The translations under genes were made by a program, and so were the position numbers. A model generated the notes under the pieces. That model was not told where the DNA came from and did no database searches. It was given only the letters and a program-made list of their open reading frames with translations. From assembly GCA_003280225.1 (NCBI GenBank), contig QCFO01000002.1:1-64000 (forward strand): a DNA stretch of 64,000 nt, given 5' to 3'. Shown here piece by piece: positions 48,555 to 58,252 of the stretch. Within the stretch, counting starts at the first letter, position 1; every line of letters starts with the position of its first letter. This stretch comes from Prochlorococcus sp. AG-363-K07 (lineage in GTDB: Bacteria > Cyanobacteriota > Cyanobacteriia > PCC-6307 > Cyanobiaceae).

Positions 48555-49265
48555 ATCCGAGAGATTGCTACCTAAGAAAAGATTCTTTCCAACCTTACGT
48601 ACCTCAGTGTCATCCATCGCATCTAAAAATGGCTGAACACCAGTTTGATCACAATTTTTTGGAGCAGTACCACGCACATAATGAACAGGGATTACTCGTT
48701 TAGGCTTCAATTCATTCACTACTTTTGCTGCTTCATTACCGTTATATACCTTTGCTCCTCCTCCAACTCCAATAATCAAGACATCTGGCTTACCTAGCAA
48801 AACCTTATCTTCTCCGGTTAAAGGAGCCACCCCAGAACCAAGATGAGCAAAGTTCAAACCAGCCTGCCTCCACTTCCAATATGTCGCATACCCATACCTT
48901 CGTCCTCCAAAACGATCATGAGGCACACTAAATCCTTCCAATTTCAATCCATTGACTCGATAGGAACCTGGCTTAGAGAAAAAAATGCCTTTTGCAATTT
49001 TTGCCCCTTCATCAGCTAAATCTGAACTCGCAAGGATTATATTGGCTCTTATTCTTGGCTCCCTTAACCCTTGGGCACAAGCAACGGCCTTAAAAGGGTT
49101 AAGCAAAACAGATTTACCACCTCCTTTAATCAAAAGTGAACTATGGCCATAGCTGGTAATACGCACACTACTAGCTAATGCAGCAGAACTAAAAGCATTG
49201 ACCAACAGCAGAGGTAATAAAGCTCCTCGGAACATAAATCTGAGATCATGAAAGATACTTGACAT
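48528..49265 (-). CDS. Exported metallo-beta-lactamase-fold-like protein, metal motif degenerate
   Basis: The 245-residue protein has a signal-peptide-like N-terminus (about 10-32, LLPLLLVNAFSSAALAS) and a UlaG-like fold pattern: YGHSSLLIKGGGKSVLLNP near the start, PHDRFGG, AHLGSG, PDVLIIGVGGGAKV and IPVHYVRG near the end. In this fold the HxHxDH motif should follow, but that position reads SSDLADEG, without the His residues, so hydrolase activity in the usual sense is doubtful. Its 3' end lies inside the shared terminator. It is last in the minus-strand series that starts with prfB. Confidence 0.7.
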   Translation of the reverse strand: MSSIFHDLRFMFRGALLPLLLVNAFSSAALASSVRITSYGHSSLLIKGGGKSVLLNPFKAVACAQGLREPRIRANIILASSDLADEGAKIAKGIFFSKPGSYRVNGLKLEGFSVPHDRFGGRRYGYATYWKWRQAGLNFAHLGSGVAPLTGEDKVLLGKPDVLIIGVGGGAKVYNGNEAAKVVNELKPKRVIPVHYVRGTAPKNCDQTGVQPFLDAMDDTEVRKVGKNLFLGSNLSDKTIVNVMH

Positions 49266-49304
49266 TAAACAATGTTTATCAGTCTGAGAAAATTATCATT
49301 CTCT

Positions 49305-49901
49305 TTAACTGAGTTTGGCTAAAACCAAAAAGTTGCTCAATAATTTATGTCCACATTCAGTCAGGACACTTTCCGGGTGAAACTGCACTCCTTGCAAGTT
49401 AGGGTATTCGCGATGTCTCAATCCCATGATTGTGCCATCGTCAAGCCAGGCGGTTATTTCTAAACATTCAGGTAATGTTTCCCTCTCAGCGATAAGGCTG
49501 TGGTACCTAGTAGCAATGAATGGTTGAGGCAAATCTGCAAAAACCCCCTTGCCTTGATGATAAATACGAGACGTTTTTCCATGCATCAATTCATGAGCCC
49601 GTACCACTTTTGCCCCATATGCCTGAGCTAAAGCCTGATGTCCCAAACAAACTCCAAGAATTGGAATAGAGGGAGATAACTCATTCAAAACTTGTAAACA
49701 AACCCCAGATTGATTGGGATCACCAGGCCCAGGAGACAAGACTATTGCCTTTGGAGCAAGCTTCTTGATCTCATTTATAGAAATTGCATCATTCCTCTCT
49801 ACACGTACATCTTCTGCCACAGGATAGTCAGAAGCTAATTCACCCAGATATTGAACTAGGTTGAAGGTAAAACTGTCGTAGTTATCAATTACAAGAAGCA
49901 T
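49305..49901 (-). CDS. trpG: Anthranilate synthase glutamine amidotransferase subunit (TrpG/PabA)
   Basis: A class I glutamine amidotransferase of 198 residues: [30 protein letters not shown], the nucleophile Cys85 in GVCLGHQAL and the QFHPESV triad segment. It supplies ammonia to anthranilate synthase (TrpE) and perhaps also to PabB, as TrpG/PabA is commonly shared in small genomes; neither partner is in this window. It lies 12 bp after dgkA. Confidence 0.92.
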   Translation of the reverse strand: MLLVIDNYDSFTFNLVQYLGELASDYPVAEDVRVERNDAISINEIKKLAPKAIVLSPGPGDPNQSGVCLQVLNELSPSIPILGVCLGHQALAQAYGAKVVRAHELMHGKTSRIYHQGKGVFADLPQPFIATRYHSLIAERETLPECLEITAWLDDGTIMGLRHREYPNLQGVQFHPESVLTECGHKLLSNFLVLAKLS

Positions 49902-49913
49902 TGGTTCAGAACA

Positions 49914-50372
49914 TCAAAAGCCCAATTGGCCTAAAAAAGGTGGAACTAACAAAAGGACTGCAATCAAAAGAGAACTAATGGAGGCAACCAAAACGGCCGC
50001 GGCAGAGCAATCTTTAGCAATGCGGGCTAATGGATGAAAACGACGACCAATAGCTAGATCTACCACAGCTTCAATAGATGTATTTAAAAGCTCAAGTACT
50101 AAAACAGCTGTCACGGTTAACACTAGAACAGCAAGTTGACTGAAACCAAGTTTTAACCATGCTCCTAACCCAAAAACAAATGCTCCAATCAAAAGATGGA
50201 TGCGAAAATTTCTTTGACTCGCAAAGCCATAAAGTATGCCTTGAAAAGCATATCGAAAACTAGAGGGCAAATCACTAGCGATTCTCCAAGACCCCCTTCT
50301 CCCTCCTAGACGAGTACGACTAGAAAGTGGAGTGATCTTTTCAGGCGAACTCTTGGTTCTTTCTTGGGGCAT
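49914..50372 (-). CDS. dgkA: Diacylglycerol kinase-type membrane kinase (DgkA)
   Basis: An integral membrane lipid kinase of 152 residues with a basic N-terminal tail of about 30 residues, then three helices. The signature ELLNTSIEAVVDLA and KDCSAAAVLVASI mark DgkA, which phosphorylates diacylglycerol or undecaprenol. The pair ybeY-dgkA is a conserved bacterial order. It follows ybeY by 22 bp. Confidence 0.92.
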   Translation of the reverse strand: MPQERTKSSPEKITPLSSRTRLGGRRGSWRIASDLPSSFRYAFQGILYGFASQRNFRIHLLIGAFVFGLGAWLKLGFSQLAVLVLTVTAVLVLELLNTSIEAVVDLAIGRRFHPLARIAKDCSAAAVLVASISSLLIAVLLLVPPFLGQLGF

Positions 50373-50394
50373 CAGGAATGATTTCTCTACTATT

Positions 50395-50958
50395 TCAACT
50401 TTTAAAGAGATTACCGTTCATAGCTAAAAGTTGCTCTTGGCAACTAATCATCTCATTTAGCCTTTCTTGATTGGGGTGATCCCACCCAAGCAAATGCAAA
50501 AGTCCATGACTTACTAACCATTTAAGTTCATAAGTCAAGGGATGGCCATATTCTTCAGCTTGACGTTGTGCAGTCTCAACAGAAACAATGATATCGCCGA
50601 TTTCTACACAACTTCCACCTAAATTAATATTCTGATCATCCAATATAGGAAATGAAAGAACATCTGTTGTTTCTGCTTTACTACGCCATCTATAATTTAA
50701 AGCAGTAATTGTTTTGTCATCAGTCAACTTCAATCCCATACTGACTGATGAAACAGAACGAAGCAATTTGGGAAACAATAGATCTTCCCTGGAGCTAATA
50801 TAGTGAATCCATTTACATAAATATTTCGCCCAGGTTTGTGAATCAAGAAGCATAGTGCGAATTATTTTTTCATGATATCTTTCTATTAAAGAATAATCTG
50901 GGCTTTGAAAGGACAAATCAATCTCAAAAACCAATGGAATGTCTAATCTTTCCAGCAT
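50395..50958 (-). CDS. ybeY: Endoribonuclease YbeY
   Basis: YbeY is a zinc-dependent endoribonuclease needed for 16S rRNA 3'-end maturation and ribosome quality control. The three zinc His are in HGLLHLLGWDH (His151, His155, His161); the LNYRWRSKAETTDVLSFP segment is the other family signature. I start at the ATG 50958, since the frame upstream to 51003 overlaps the small membrane protein gene and has no family match. The N-terminal part of about 70 residues is longer than in many YbeY proteins. Confidence 0.93.
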   Translation of the reverse strand: MLERLDIPLVFEIDLSFQSPDYSLIERYHEKIIRTMLLDSQTWAKYLCKWIHYISSREDLLFPKLLRSVSSVSMGLKLTDDKTITALNYRWRSKAETTDVLSFPILDDQNINLGGSCVEIGDIIVSVETAQRQAEEYGHPLTYELKWLVSHGLLHLLGWDHPNQERLNEMISCQEQLLAMNGNLFKS

Positions 50959-50965
50959 ATTCCTT

Positions 50966-51157
50966 TCAACCTGGAAGGTTGGGACGCCCAAACCATGCGA
51001 CAATCACTATAAATATAATAAAGCCGAAGGCTGTAACACTAAAATGGAAAAGGCTTTGATTACCTTTTCGAACCATATTTTTCATCGCCAGTTTAATAAA
51101 GCTTGGTGAAGATTGTTGAAGGAAGGTTCTTTCAAGTCCTTTTGAATCTTTAGTCAT
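50966..51157 (-). CDS. Small single-pass membrane protein (DUF3285-like)
   Basis: A 63-residue protein with a basic N-terminal half containing PSFIKLAMKNMVRKGNQSLFH and one transmembrane helix (about 38-56, VTAFGFIIFIVIVAWFG). I recall this pattern from a cyanobacteria-only small family (DUF3285) that sits next to prfB and ybeY; this is memory, not a search. It lies 7 bp after prfB and 7 bp before ybeY, so it is part of the same transcription unit. Function unknown. Confidence 0.75.
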   Translation of the reverse strand: MTKDSKGLERTFLQQSSPSFIKLAMKNMVRKGNQSLFHFSVTAFGFIIFIVIVAWFGRPNLPG

Positions 51158-51164
51158 AAGAAGT

Positions 51165-52347
51165 TCATTGTTGATTTGAATCGGCTTTCAATTGGTCTAC
51201 TCCTTGTCGTAACAAAGCTTGAATAAATGCATCAATCTCTCCATTCATTACACCCTGCACATCGGTCGTTTCTACAGCTGTTCTCAAGTCTTTAACCATC
51301 TGATATGGGTGAAACACATAGTTCCTAATTTGATTACCCCACGCCGCCTCCACGATATCGCCTCTGATATCTGCTATCTCTGCGGCACGCTGCTCTTGAG
51401 CAATAATTAATAGTTTAGCTTTCAGCAAAGCCATAGCCTTCTCTTTGTTTTGTAGCTGAGAACGTTCTTGCGTACATCGAACTGCTAAGCCAGTTGGTAT
51501 ATGAAGAATCCTCACGGCTGTTTCGACTTTGTTTACATTTTGCCCCCCAGCACCTCCTGACCTACTAGTTGATACTTCTAGTTCCTTCTCTGGAATTTCC
51601 AACTCGACGTCTTCATCCAATTTCGGCATTACTTCTACCCCTGCAAAGCTAGTTTGCCGTTTGCCATTCGCATTGAATGGAGAGATCCTGACTAGTCGAT
51701 GCGTACCTTTCTCATTCTGTAAATAGCCATAGGCATAACGTCCCTCAATCTCAATAGTTGCACTCTTAATCCCAGCCTCTTCCCCCTCTGATAATTCAGA
51801 AACTGTTACCTTCATAGAATGGTCCTCTGCCCACCTTGAATACATCCTTAGAAGCATCTGAGCCCAATCTTGCGCATCAGTACCTCCAGCACCGGCATTG
51901 ATTGACAAAACCACACCCTCTTTGTCATATGGACCGCTTAGAAGCCTTTCCAGCTCCCAGCGGTCTAGCTCTACACGTAATTGATGAAGGCCTGATTGAG
52001 CTTCATCTAAGAGCTCATTATCAGGTTCGATTTCATAGAGTTCAACAATTGCATTTGCATCCCCGATTGAACTCTTCCATCTCACAAGTTCTGATAACTG
52101 TGCTTTCACCTCATCAAGGTGCCGCATATGTTTCTGAGCCTTTTGCTGATTACTCCAAAAATCTGGTTGTGCAGCAAGCTGTTCAAGGTCCTGCCTTAAA
52201 GCCTTTAACGCTGGTACGTCAAAGACAGTCCTGAGCATTGCTCAGGCGTTCAGTTAACTCAGACAAATCCCTTTTGAAATCGGTTAGCTCTAGCAACAGT
52301 CTTTTCTCTTTGAACAAAACAGACGCTATCAGTTTAGGAAGCCTCAT
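51165..52347 (-). CDS. prfB: Peptide chain release factor 2 with programmed +1 frameshift
   Basis: RF2 reads UGA and UAA. The main frame (51165-52238) begins at DVPALKAL and carries [20 protein letters not shown] with the GGQ hydrolysis motif. A codon-level N-terminal part lies upstream in another frame ([22 protein letters not shown] in meaning) and stops at a TGA within CTTTGAC, exactly the E. coli-type recoding heptamer; shifting +1 joins the two. Its start is uncertain: ATG at 52347, or TTG at 52317 or 52296. The ATG at 52238 near the frameshift is not the true start. grxC begins 36 bp upstream, on the other strand. Confidence 0.93.
52218..52246 (-). promoter_or_regulatory. prfB recoding signal with overlapping hairpin
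   Basis: On the minus strand the mRNA reads CTTTGAC at 52224-52218, with an AGGA a few bases upstream as in the Shine-Dalgarno-like stimulator of E. coli prfB. In addition 52246-52230 is a perfect 7-bp hairpin (CCTGAGC/GCTCAGG, loop AAT) whose 3' arm contains that AGG, so the stem competes with anti-SD pairing. The in-frame TGA is the regulator: low RF2 favours the shift. Confidence 0.85.
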
Positions 52348-52382
52348 AAAATCTTCATCAATTAACCCGGACACCAAAACCA

Positions 52383-52646
52383 ATGGCAAAAGTAGAAATC
52401 TATACCTGGCAATCATGTCCATTCTGTCTGCGAGCCAAAGCCCTACTTGAGACAAAAGGAATTGATTATCTCGAACACCCAATTGATGGAGATCATTCAG
52501 CAAGACATGCAATGACAAAAAGGGCAGACGGACGCTCAACCCTCCCACAAATTTTTATTGACGGGAAAGGAATTGGAGGATGTGAGGAGTTACATGCACT
52601 AGACAGAAACAATCAACTGAATAAACTCCTGGGCCTCACAAACTAA
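52383..52646 (+). CDS. grxC: Glutaredoxin (dithiol, CPFC)
   Basis: An 87-residue glutaredoxin with CPFC at residues 12-15 ([13 protein letters not shown]), the TLPQIFI cis-Pro loop and GIGGCEEL glutathione-binding region. It reduces disulfides and glutathionylated proteins with glutathione. gshB begins 5 bp after its stop, so the glutathione synthesis and use genes form one operon, divergent from prfB. Confidence 0.95.
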   Translation: MAKVEIYTWQSCPFCLRAKALLETKGIDYLEHPIDGDHSARHAMTKRADGRSTLPQIFIDGKGIGGCEELHALDRNNQLNKLLGLTN

Positions 52647-52650
52647 AGCA

Positions 52651-53574
52651 ATGAAACATCTTTTCGTACTTGACCCACTTGAGCAGATCAACCCAAGCAA
52701 AGATTCTTCAGCCGCATTAATGCAAGCTGCAGAACGTGCTTCTATTGAGGTTTGGGTATGTACACCTTCTGGCTTGCAAGCACGTGGCAACAAGGCTTGG
52801 GTAGTCACTACGCCTGTTAAAACTGAGCGTTGGATAACAGTAGGAGCTCCAGAGAGCAGACCCCTAACTGATTTCGATTGTATTTGGATGCGCAAAGATC
52901 CTCCAGTCGATGAAGCGTTCTTATATGCGACTCACCTGCTCGAAGTAGCAGAAAGAGAAGGAGTGAAGATTCTGAACAAGCCTTCTTCGCTTAGAGCATG
53001 GAATGAAAAACTTGGTGCCTTACGTTTCGCCAAGTTAATGGCACCAACACTCGTAGCCAGTCGAGTGCTAGAGCTAGCTAACTTTGCACGAGAACAAGGA
53101 GAAGTGGTTATCAAACCTCTTGGAGGCAAAGGAGGGCAGGGAGTCATTCGTGTAGCTAATAATGCCCCTGGCCTAGAAGCATTATTAGAGTTGATGACAG
53201 ATCAAGAACGACTCCCAGTAATGATGCAAGGTTTCTTGCCTGAAGTAGTAGATGGTGATAAACGAATCTTGCTTGTTAATGGAAAGCCAGTAGGAGCAAT
53301 CAACCGAAAACCAAAACCAGGCGACTTCCGAAGCAATCTTGCTCTAGGAGGGAAGGCAGAAGCCACAGAACTCTCTAATCGTGAATTAGAAATCTGCACC
53401 CAACTAGAAGTCGAATTGCAAAGTAATGGATTATTTTTTGTTGGAATAGATGTAATTGGTGGAATGTTGAGTGAAATCAATGTGACTAGTCCAACTGGAA
53501 TTAGAGAGGTTGAGCATCTAATGTCTATTCCACTTGCTGATCAAATTATCAATCAACTATTAGATAATATTTGA
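52651..53574 (+). CDS. gshB: Glutathione synthetase
   Basis: GshB ligates glycine to gamma-glutamylcysteine using ATP. The 307-residue protein opens with [20 protein letters not shown], and has the [12 protein letters not shown]-terminal substrate loop, the ATP-grasp [14 protein letters not shown] and the [13 protein letters not shown] metal/ATP segment at the end. It is translated just after grxC. It overlaps the convergent menF tail-to-tail by 15 bp. Confidence 0.97.
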   Translation: MKHLFVLDPLEQINPSKDSSAALMQAAERASIEVWVCTPSGLQARGNKAWVVTTPVKTERWITVGAPESRPLTDFDCIWMRKDPPVDEAFLYATHLLEVAEREGVKILNKPSSLRAWNEKLGALRFAKLMAPTLVASRVLELANFAREQGEVVIKPLGGKGGQGVIRVANNAPGLEALLELMTDQERLPVMMQGFLPEVVDGDKRILLVNGKPVGAINRKPKPGDFRSNLALGGKAEATELSNRELEICTQLEVELQSNGLFFVGIDVIGGMLSEINVTSPTGIREVEHLMSIPLADQIINQLLDNI

Positions 53575-54951
53575 TTTCAAATGAAGTTGTTCAGCTAAAA
53601 CAGCTAATTTCAAACCCACTTCTTGCAACTCTCTTTCAGGATCAGAGCCCCTTACCAAACCAGCTCCTGCAGTTAAGTCCAAAGTGTGTCCTCTGTAATG
53701 ACCACATCTAATAGCAACTCTAAATTCAGCATTCCCCTCACTATCAAGCCACCCAATCGGAGCCGCATAACAACCTCGCTCAAATGGCTCCAAAGTTCTC
53801 AACCAATTCATGGCCTCATTACGTGGAAATCCTGCGACAGCTGGTGTTGGATGCAATGAACCAGCAAGATGTAAAGGCATTTGATGCGTCAAACAAGCAT
53901 GAATTGGACTATGTAAATGAAGCAACCTTCCGTGACGTGCTAATTGAGGCTGTCTAGATCTTCGAGGAGCAAGTCCTTGCTTTTGGAGTTGATCAATTAT
54001 TGAAGAAACAACTAATTCATGCTCTCTTAAGTCCTTATCAGAGTGAAGTAAAAACTGCCCATTATCTCCAGGAGAAGCTGTCCCTGCCAGAGCATCAATC
54101 TGAAGCCGTCTCTTACGAAGACTCATCAGACGCTCTGGCGAGGCACCAAAAAAGGCATCATGTTTATTGCGCTGCCAAAGGAAGCGACAACTACCTGCTT
54201 GCTTTAAACGCAATCTCGAAAGCATTCCCAACGGGTTAAAGGGAGCTTCTAACGAAATTGATTGGCGAACAGCAAGGACTAGTTTATCAAGTGTGCCTCT
54301 ATTAACTAATTCGATCCCGCGATTCAAAGCAAGCTTATAAGTATCCTGCCACTGTTGAGGAAATGAAAGTCCCACACTGAAATCAATGGGGTTGTGCATT
54401 TCTTTTAGCAAAGGCTGAACAAGCAATTCCCTCATCAGCCACAACCTTTCTGCAAGTTCTCGTGACTCCGCCTCATGAGTAGCAACAGCAGTCAAGCGGA
54501 GCCAACAATCTCGACCTTGGCGACTGAGCTGCCATCTAGGTAAAATAGCCTGGAGGGCTGGTGGCTGAAGCTGAGTCCTATGTCGTTCGGAAGTCTCCTC
54601 AAAAAAAGCAAATGCTAAAAGAACTCTTGGTAAAGCATGTGAGGGGGCTTCAGGAGTGACATCTATCAATCTACTCAGAGAGGTGTCGCTAAATCGTTGA
54701 GCAAGCTCAAATCTTCGAGGGCCAGACAAATCCAAATGCTGACACCTTCCTGAAGCAGCAATACATCTTCCAGGAGCACCATCCCACAAAAACCGAAATT
54801 TCTCCTTGGATGCCAAAACAGGCAATCTAGACAGGGGATCAATTTCTTCTAGTTTTAAAGCCAAGCTCAAAACACACTCATCACAATTTCGAGCGCTCCA
54901 GCCTCGGCCTATTGCGCTCAAAATGTCACTAAAAGTGTGTCCAGCTGTCAT
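53560..54951 (-). CDS. menF: Isochorismate synthase (MenF-type chorismate-binding enzyme)
   Basis: The C-terminal 260 residues form the chorismate-binding domain: [84 protein letters not shown] and [13 protein letters not shown]. Together with the adjacent menA-menC-menE genes this marks MenF, the first step toward phylloquinone. The N-terminal half is the variable family region. It is divergent from menA by 70 bp, suggesting a shared regulatory region. Confidence 0.93.
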   Translation of the reverse strand: MTAGHTFSDILSAIGRGWSARNCDECVLSLALKLEEIDPLSRLPVLASKEKFRFLWDGAPGRCIAASGRCQHLDLSGPRRFELAQRFSDTSLSRLIDVTPEAPSHALPRVLLAFAFFEETSERHRTQLQPPALQAILPRWQLSRQGRDCWLRLTAVATHEAESRELAERLWLMRELLVQPLLKEMHNPIDFSVGLSFPQQWQDTYKLALNRGIELVNRGTLDKLVLAVRQSISLEAPFNPLGMLSRLRLKQAGSCRFLWQRNKHDAFFGASPERLMSLRKRRLQIDALAGTASPGDNGQFLLHSDKDLREHELVVSSIIDQLQKQGLAPRRSRQPQLARHGRLLHLHSPIHACLTHQMPLHLAGSLHPTPAVAGFPRNEAMNWLRTLEPFERGCYAAPIGWLDSEGNAEFRVAIRCGHYRGHTLDLTAGAGLVRGSDPERELQEVGLKLAVLAEQLHLKSNII

Positions 54952-55021
54952 ACCTGATACAAGCTGATCTCACTACTGCTCAAATGTATAAACCTAAACA
55001 GCCCAAAAAGGGAGTAATTCA

Positions 55022-55996
55022 ATGCAAAACCAACAGGCTGTTGCATCCCTTTACGCATCAAAAGCGGAAAAACGACGTCTTTGGAAAGCGGCAATTAAAT
55101 GGCCCTTATACTCAGTTGCAGTGATGCCAGTGGTTCTAGCCGCTGGATGGACCTTAGGTAACGGTACATCAATACGAATTGGTCAATTAATTGGTTTTCT
55201 GATTGCGTCCGTCCTTCTGTTGCTTTGGGAAAACCTTACCAATGATCTATTCGATGCAGAGACGGGAATAGATGAATCAAATAAACCTCATTCTGTCGTC
55301 GCCTTAATCGGAGGCAAAAGACCCATCCGTCACCTTGCCTATATATCTCTCTTACTTGGTCTAGGGCTGATCTTTTGGCTTGCACTTCGAAGTCATGCTG
55401 CTGTCCTTTTTTTAGTTTTAGGAAGCTGTGCGCTTGGCTATTTATACCAGGGTCCTCCTTTTCGCCTTGGATATCAAGGATTGGGAGAACCTCTTTGTTG
55501 GCTTGCCTTTGGGCCTTTAGCAACTACGGCTGCACTACTTGTTCTAACTCCGGTTAGTCAAAATTCAGAAATCGTGCCTTGGAAAGTTGCAACAACCCTT
55601 GGAGCAGGACCAGCTCTTGCAACAACCTTGGTTCTTTTCTGCTCGCATTTTCACCAAATTACTGAGGATGCAGCACATGGGAAAAGATCTCCATTAGTGA
55701 GATTAGGTAGTAAACGATCAGCACAAATTATCCCGTGGGTTATCACCTTAATACTTGCTTTAGAATGCATGCCTATATTGCAAGGTAAATGGCCTCCGAC
55801 AGCACTACTAGGACTTATTGCATTACCCTCCGGAATTTCGCTGAGTCGTTTACTTAGCAAGTATCACAATCATCCTGAAAAGATTGTTGGAAGCAAATTT
55901 TTAGCACTAAAATTTCAAGCTTTAAATGGCTTGGGTTTAAGTATCGGTCTCGCTATAAGCCCAACTCTTGGAGGCAATCTTCTCAACCAGATATGA
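55022..55996 (+). CDS. menA: 1,4-dihydroxy-2-naphthoate phytyltransferase (MenA)
   Basis: A UbiA-family membrane prenyltransferase of 324 residues with about eight helices. The two Asp-rich Mg-diphosphate sites are NDLFDAETGID (the first) and the HQITEDAAHGKRS segment. It attaches a phytyl chain to DHNA, giving demethylphylloquinone for photosystem I. Its stop overlaps the menC start (ATGA). Confidence 0.93.
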   Translation: MQNQQAVASLYASKAEKRRLWKAAIKWPLYSVAVMPVVLAAGWTLGNGTSIRIGQLIGFLIASVLLLLWENLTNDLFDAETGIDESNKPHSVVALIGGKRPIRHLAYISLLLGLGLIFWLALRSHAAVLFLVLGSCALGYLYQGPPFRLGYQGLGEPLCWLAFGPLATTAALLVLTPVSQNSEIVPWKVATTLGAGPALATTLVLFCSHFHQITEDAAHGKRSPLVRLGSKRSAQIIPWVITLILALECMPILQGKWPPTALLGLIALPSGISLSRLLSKYHNHPEKIVGSKFLALKFQALNGLGLSIGLAISPTLGGNLLNQI

Positions 55997-56967
55997 CAAT
56001 GCTCCTATCTATAGATATTAAGCCGTTCTCATTTCATCTAAAGCACAAGCTCAAAACGTCCCAAGGAACCATAGAGAGCAAAAAGGGCTGGTTACTCCAT
56101 ATCCATGATTCATTAGGAGCATCAGGGTGGGGAGAAGTATCTCATTTTGACAAAAAAAATTTATTCAAATGCGAAAAGATACTTAACACGCTAAATCAGA
56201 AAGTTGCTCGTAATGATTTAGAAGCTGGAATAAAAATCTGGCCAGGAGCTATGTCCTTTGGTATCGGAGCAGCTTTAGCAGAAATGGATGGGATAATTGG
56301 ATCCAACAGTGGAACCAAATGGCTTAAAGCTCCACCCTCAGCGATATTACTTCCAGCAAATTATTCTCTCCTTGAAACAGTTGAATGTTTAGTAAAGAGA
56401 CATAAAATAAACAAAGATACTATAACAATGAAATGGAAAATTGGTATTAATTCAATACATCAGGAAAAAGATCTTCTTTCCAAAATCCTCAAGCTTATCC
56501 CTGCTAATTTTCGACTAAGGCTGGATGCAAATGCTGGACTAAATCGACTACAAGCTAATGAATGGGCAAACTTATTTTCAAAAGAGCCGCGATTAGAATG
56601 GTTAGAACAACCTTTACCAGCTCATGACATAGAAGGGTTATCTCAATTAGCAAAAGCCACCCCAATTGCACTTGATGAATCACTAGTTTATAACCCAAGT
56701 CTGCGTTCAAGCTGGCAAAGTTGGCAAATCAGAAGACCTGCAATAGATGGAGACCCTAGAGTTCTACTAAATGAACTCAAACAAGGTAAAAGTTTTCTGT
56801 CATTAAGCACAGCATTTGAAACTGGAATAGGTCGTAGATGGGTAAACCATCTGTCTGCTATGCAACAAAAAGGACCTACGCCCACAGCTCCAGGCCTAGC
56901 TCCAGGCTGGTCGCCAAATAATGAACTCTTTAGTGATAACCCTATTTTAGTTTGGAAGTCAGCATGA
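55993..56967 (+). CDS. menC: o-Succinylbenzoate synthase (MenC)
   Basis: Enolase-superfamily enzyme of 324 residues that dehydrates SHCHC to o-succinylbenzoate. Visible active-site parts: KWK (the KxK catalytic Lys, near residue 150), RLDANAG (metal Asp), WLEQPLP (metal Glu) and ALDESL (metal Asp). The second base, usually Lys in a KP pair at the end of the next strand, reads Arg here (IRRPAIDGDP, codon at 56734-56736). It overlaps menA and menE by ATGA on both sides, so the men genes are translationally coupled. Confidence 0.9.
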   Translation: MTMLLSIDIKPFSFHLKHKLKTSQGTIESKKGWLLHIHDSLGASGWGEVSHFDKKNLFKCEKILNTLNQKVARNDLEAGIKIWPGAMSFGIGAALAEMDGIIGSNSGTKWLKAPPSAILLPANYSLLETVECLVKRHKINKDTITMKWKIGINSIHQEKDLLSKILKLIPANFRLRLDANAGLNRLQANEWANLFSKEPRLEWLEQPLPAHDIEGLSQLAKATPIALDESLVYNPSLRSSWQSWQIRRPAIDGDPRVLLNELKQGKSFLSLSTAFETGIGRRWVNHLSAMQQKGPTPTAPGLAPGWSPNNELFSDNPILVWKSA

Positions 56968-58223
56968 AAAAGTTAATCACATTGGCATCCAACTATAAAG
57001 ATTTTGATGAATCTCTTAGAAATCTAGCAAATGCAGTTCAGAGAGGATATTGGGTGCATTTAACCGCAGAAAAAAAAACACAAATTCATATTATGGATGA
57101 ATTAATACCCAATGATAAAGGGATAGTAATTTCCAGCGGAGGTAGTGCACATGAGCCACACTTGTGCTTTCAACCCGCCTCACATTTAGATGAATCAGCT
57201 AATGCAACAGGACAATGGTTAATGAATCAAAATATAGATCCAACACAATCTTTGATACTCAATCCACTTCCTATACATCATATAAGTGGATTAATGCCAT
57301 GGTGGAGGAGCAAAGTCTGGGGAGCAAACCATCACCTACTTCTTCCCTCATTAATGCGAGATCCAATTATATTAGAGCAATCTTGCAGGCCATTATTTAA
57401 AAAATATTCTGGGCCAAAACTAATATCATTAGTACCAACACAATTACAGCGTTTAATATCCCACCCAACAGGAATCAAATGGCTTCAATCACTTGATTTG
57501 ATTTGGGTAGGTGGGTCCAGCCTCTCACTAAATCTGGCCTCAGAAGCTAGAAAATACAAAATACCTATTTCACCTTGCTATGGATCAACAGAAACTGCTG
57601 CAATGATAACTGCATTATCTCCAAAATCTTTTCTAAAAGGTCACCAAGGCTGCGGAGAGCCTTTACAAGGTATTTCGTTACGAATAGGTAAAAAGAATGC
57701 TTTAGAAATAAAAACAAATCGCTTAACTATAGCTCAAATTAAAAATGGCAAAATGCTAATTCCAAAAACAAATGATGGCTGGTGGACATCAAGTGATGCA
57801 GCGATATTGACTCTAATAAACTCAGAACAACAGCTACAAATTATTGGGAGGATAGACACAGCAATTCACTCGGGTGGAGAAACAGTTTTTCCAGAATACT
57901 TAGAAGAGAGATTCTTAAATCAAAGTAAAGCGGCCAAAATACCAATTAAAACAATTCTTTTCCTCCCATTGGAAGACCATCAATGGGGGGAAAGACTAGT
58001 GGCTATTTTCACATGGAGCAAAGAGCTAACAACCAATGATCAACATTACTATTTAGAAGAAATGAAAAAGCTAATTAGAGATTGGAAACCAGCTGAAAAA
58101 CCTGTTTCATGGCATATATGTGAACACCTAAGACCAAATCAGGCTGGAAAGTGGCCGCGTAATCAATGGCAGCAATGGATCAGAGAGCAGCTTTCTTTAG
58201 CAGATTCCAAAAAACAAGCTTAG
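56964..58223 (+). CDS. menE: o-Succinylbenzoate-CoA ligase (MenE)
   Basis: Acyl-CoA ligase of the AMP-binding family, 419 residues, shorter than most. The phosphate loop ISSGGSAHEPH is degenerate but recognisable, the YGSTETAAMI adenine motif is intact, and TSSDAAIL with IGRIDTAIHSGGETVFPEYL are the later motifs. The ATG at 56964 overlaps menC (ATGA); the frame has a TTG 12 bp upstream. The following C-terminal domain carries the ligase Lys (GKWPRNQW). Converges on the menI-like gene. Confidence 0.92.
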   Translation: MKKLITLASNYKDFDESLRNLANAVQRGYWVHLTAEKKTQIHIMDELIPNDKGIVISSGGSAHEPHLCFQPASHLDESANATGQWLMNQNIDPTQSLILNPLPIHHISGLMPWWRSKVWGANHHLLLPSLMRDPIILEQSCRPLFKKYSGPKLISLVPTQLQRLISHPTGIKWLQSLDLIWVGGSSLSLNLASEARKYKIPISPCYGSTETAAMITALSPKSFLKGHQGCGEPLQGISLRIGKKNALEIKTNRLTIAQIKNGKMLIPKTNDGWWTSSDAAILTLINSEQQLQIIGRIDTAIHSGGETVFPEYLEERFLNQSKAAKIPIKTILFLPLEDHQWGERLVAIFTWSKELTTNDQHYYLEEMKKLIRDWKPAEKPVSWHICEHLRPNQAGKWPRNQWQQWIREQLSLADSKKQA

Positions 58224-58252
58224 GATGCTGCACTGAGATAAGTTCTAAGCTT

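Noticed and set aside
52165-52238. ATG at 52238 as start of prfB
   Set aside because: It falls at the recoding site; the N-terminal part lies upstream in another frame joined by CTTTGAC, and starting here would lose the conserved first helix of RF2.
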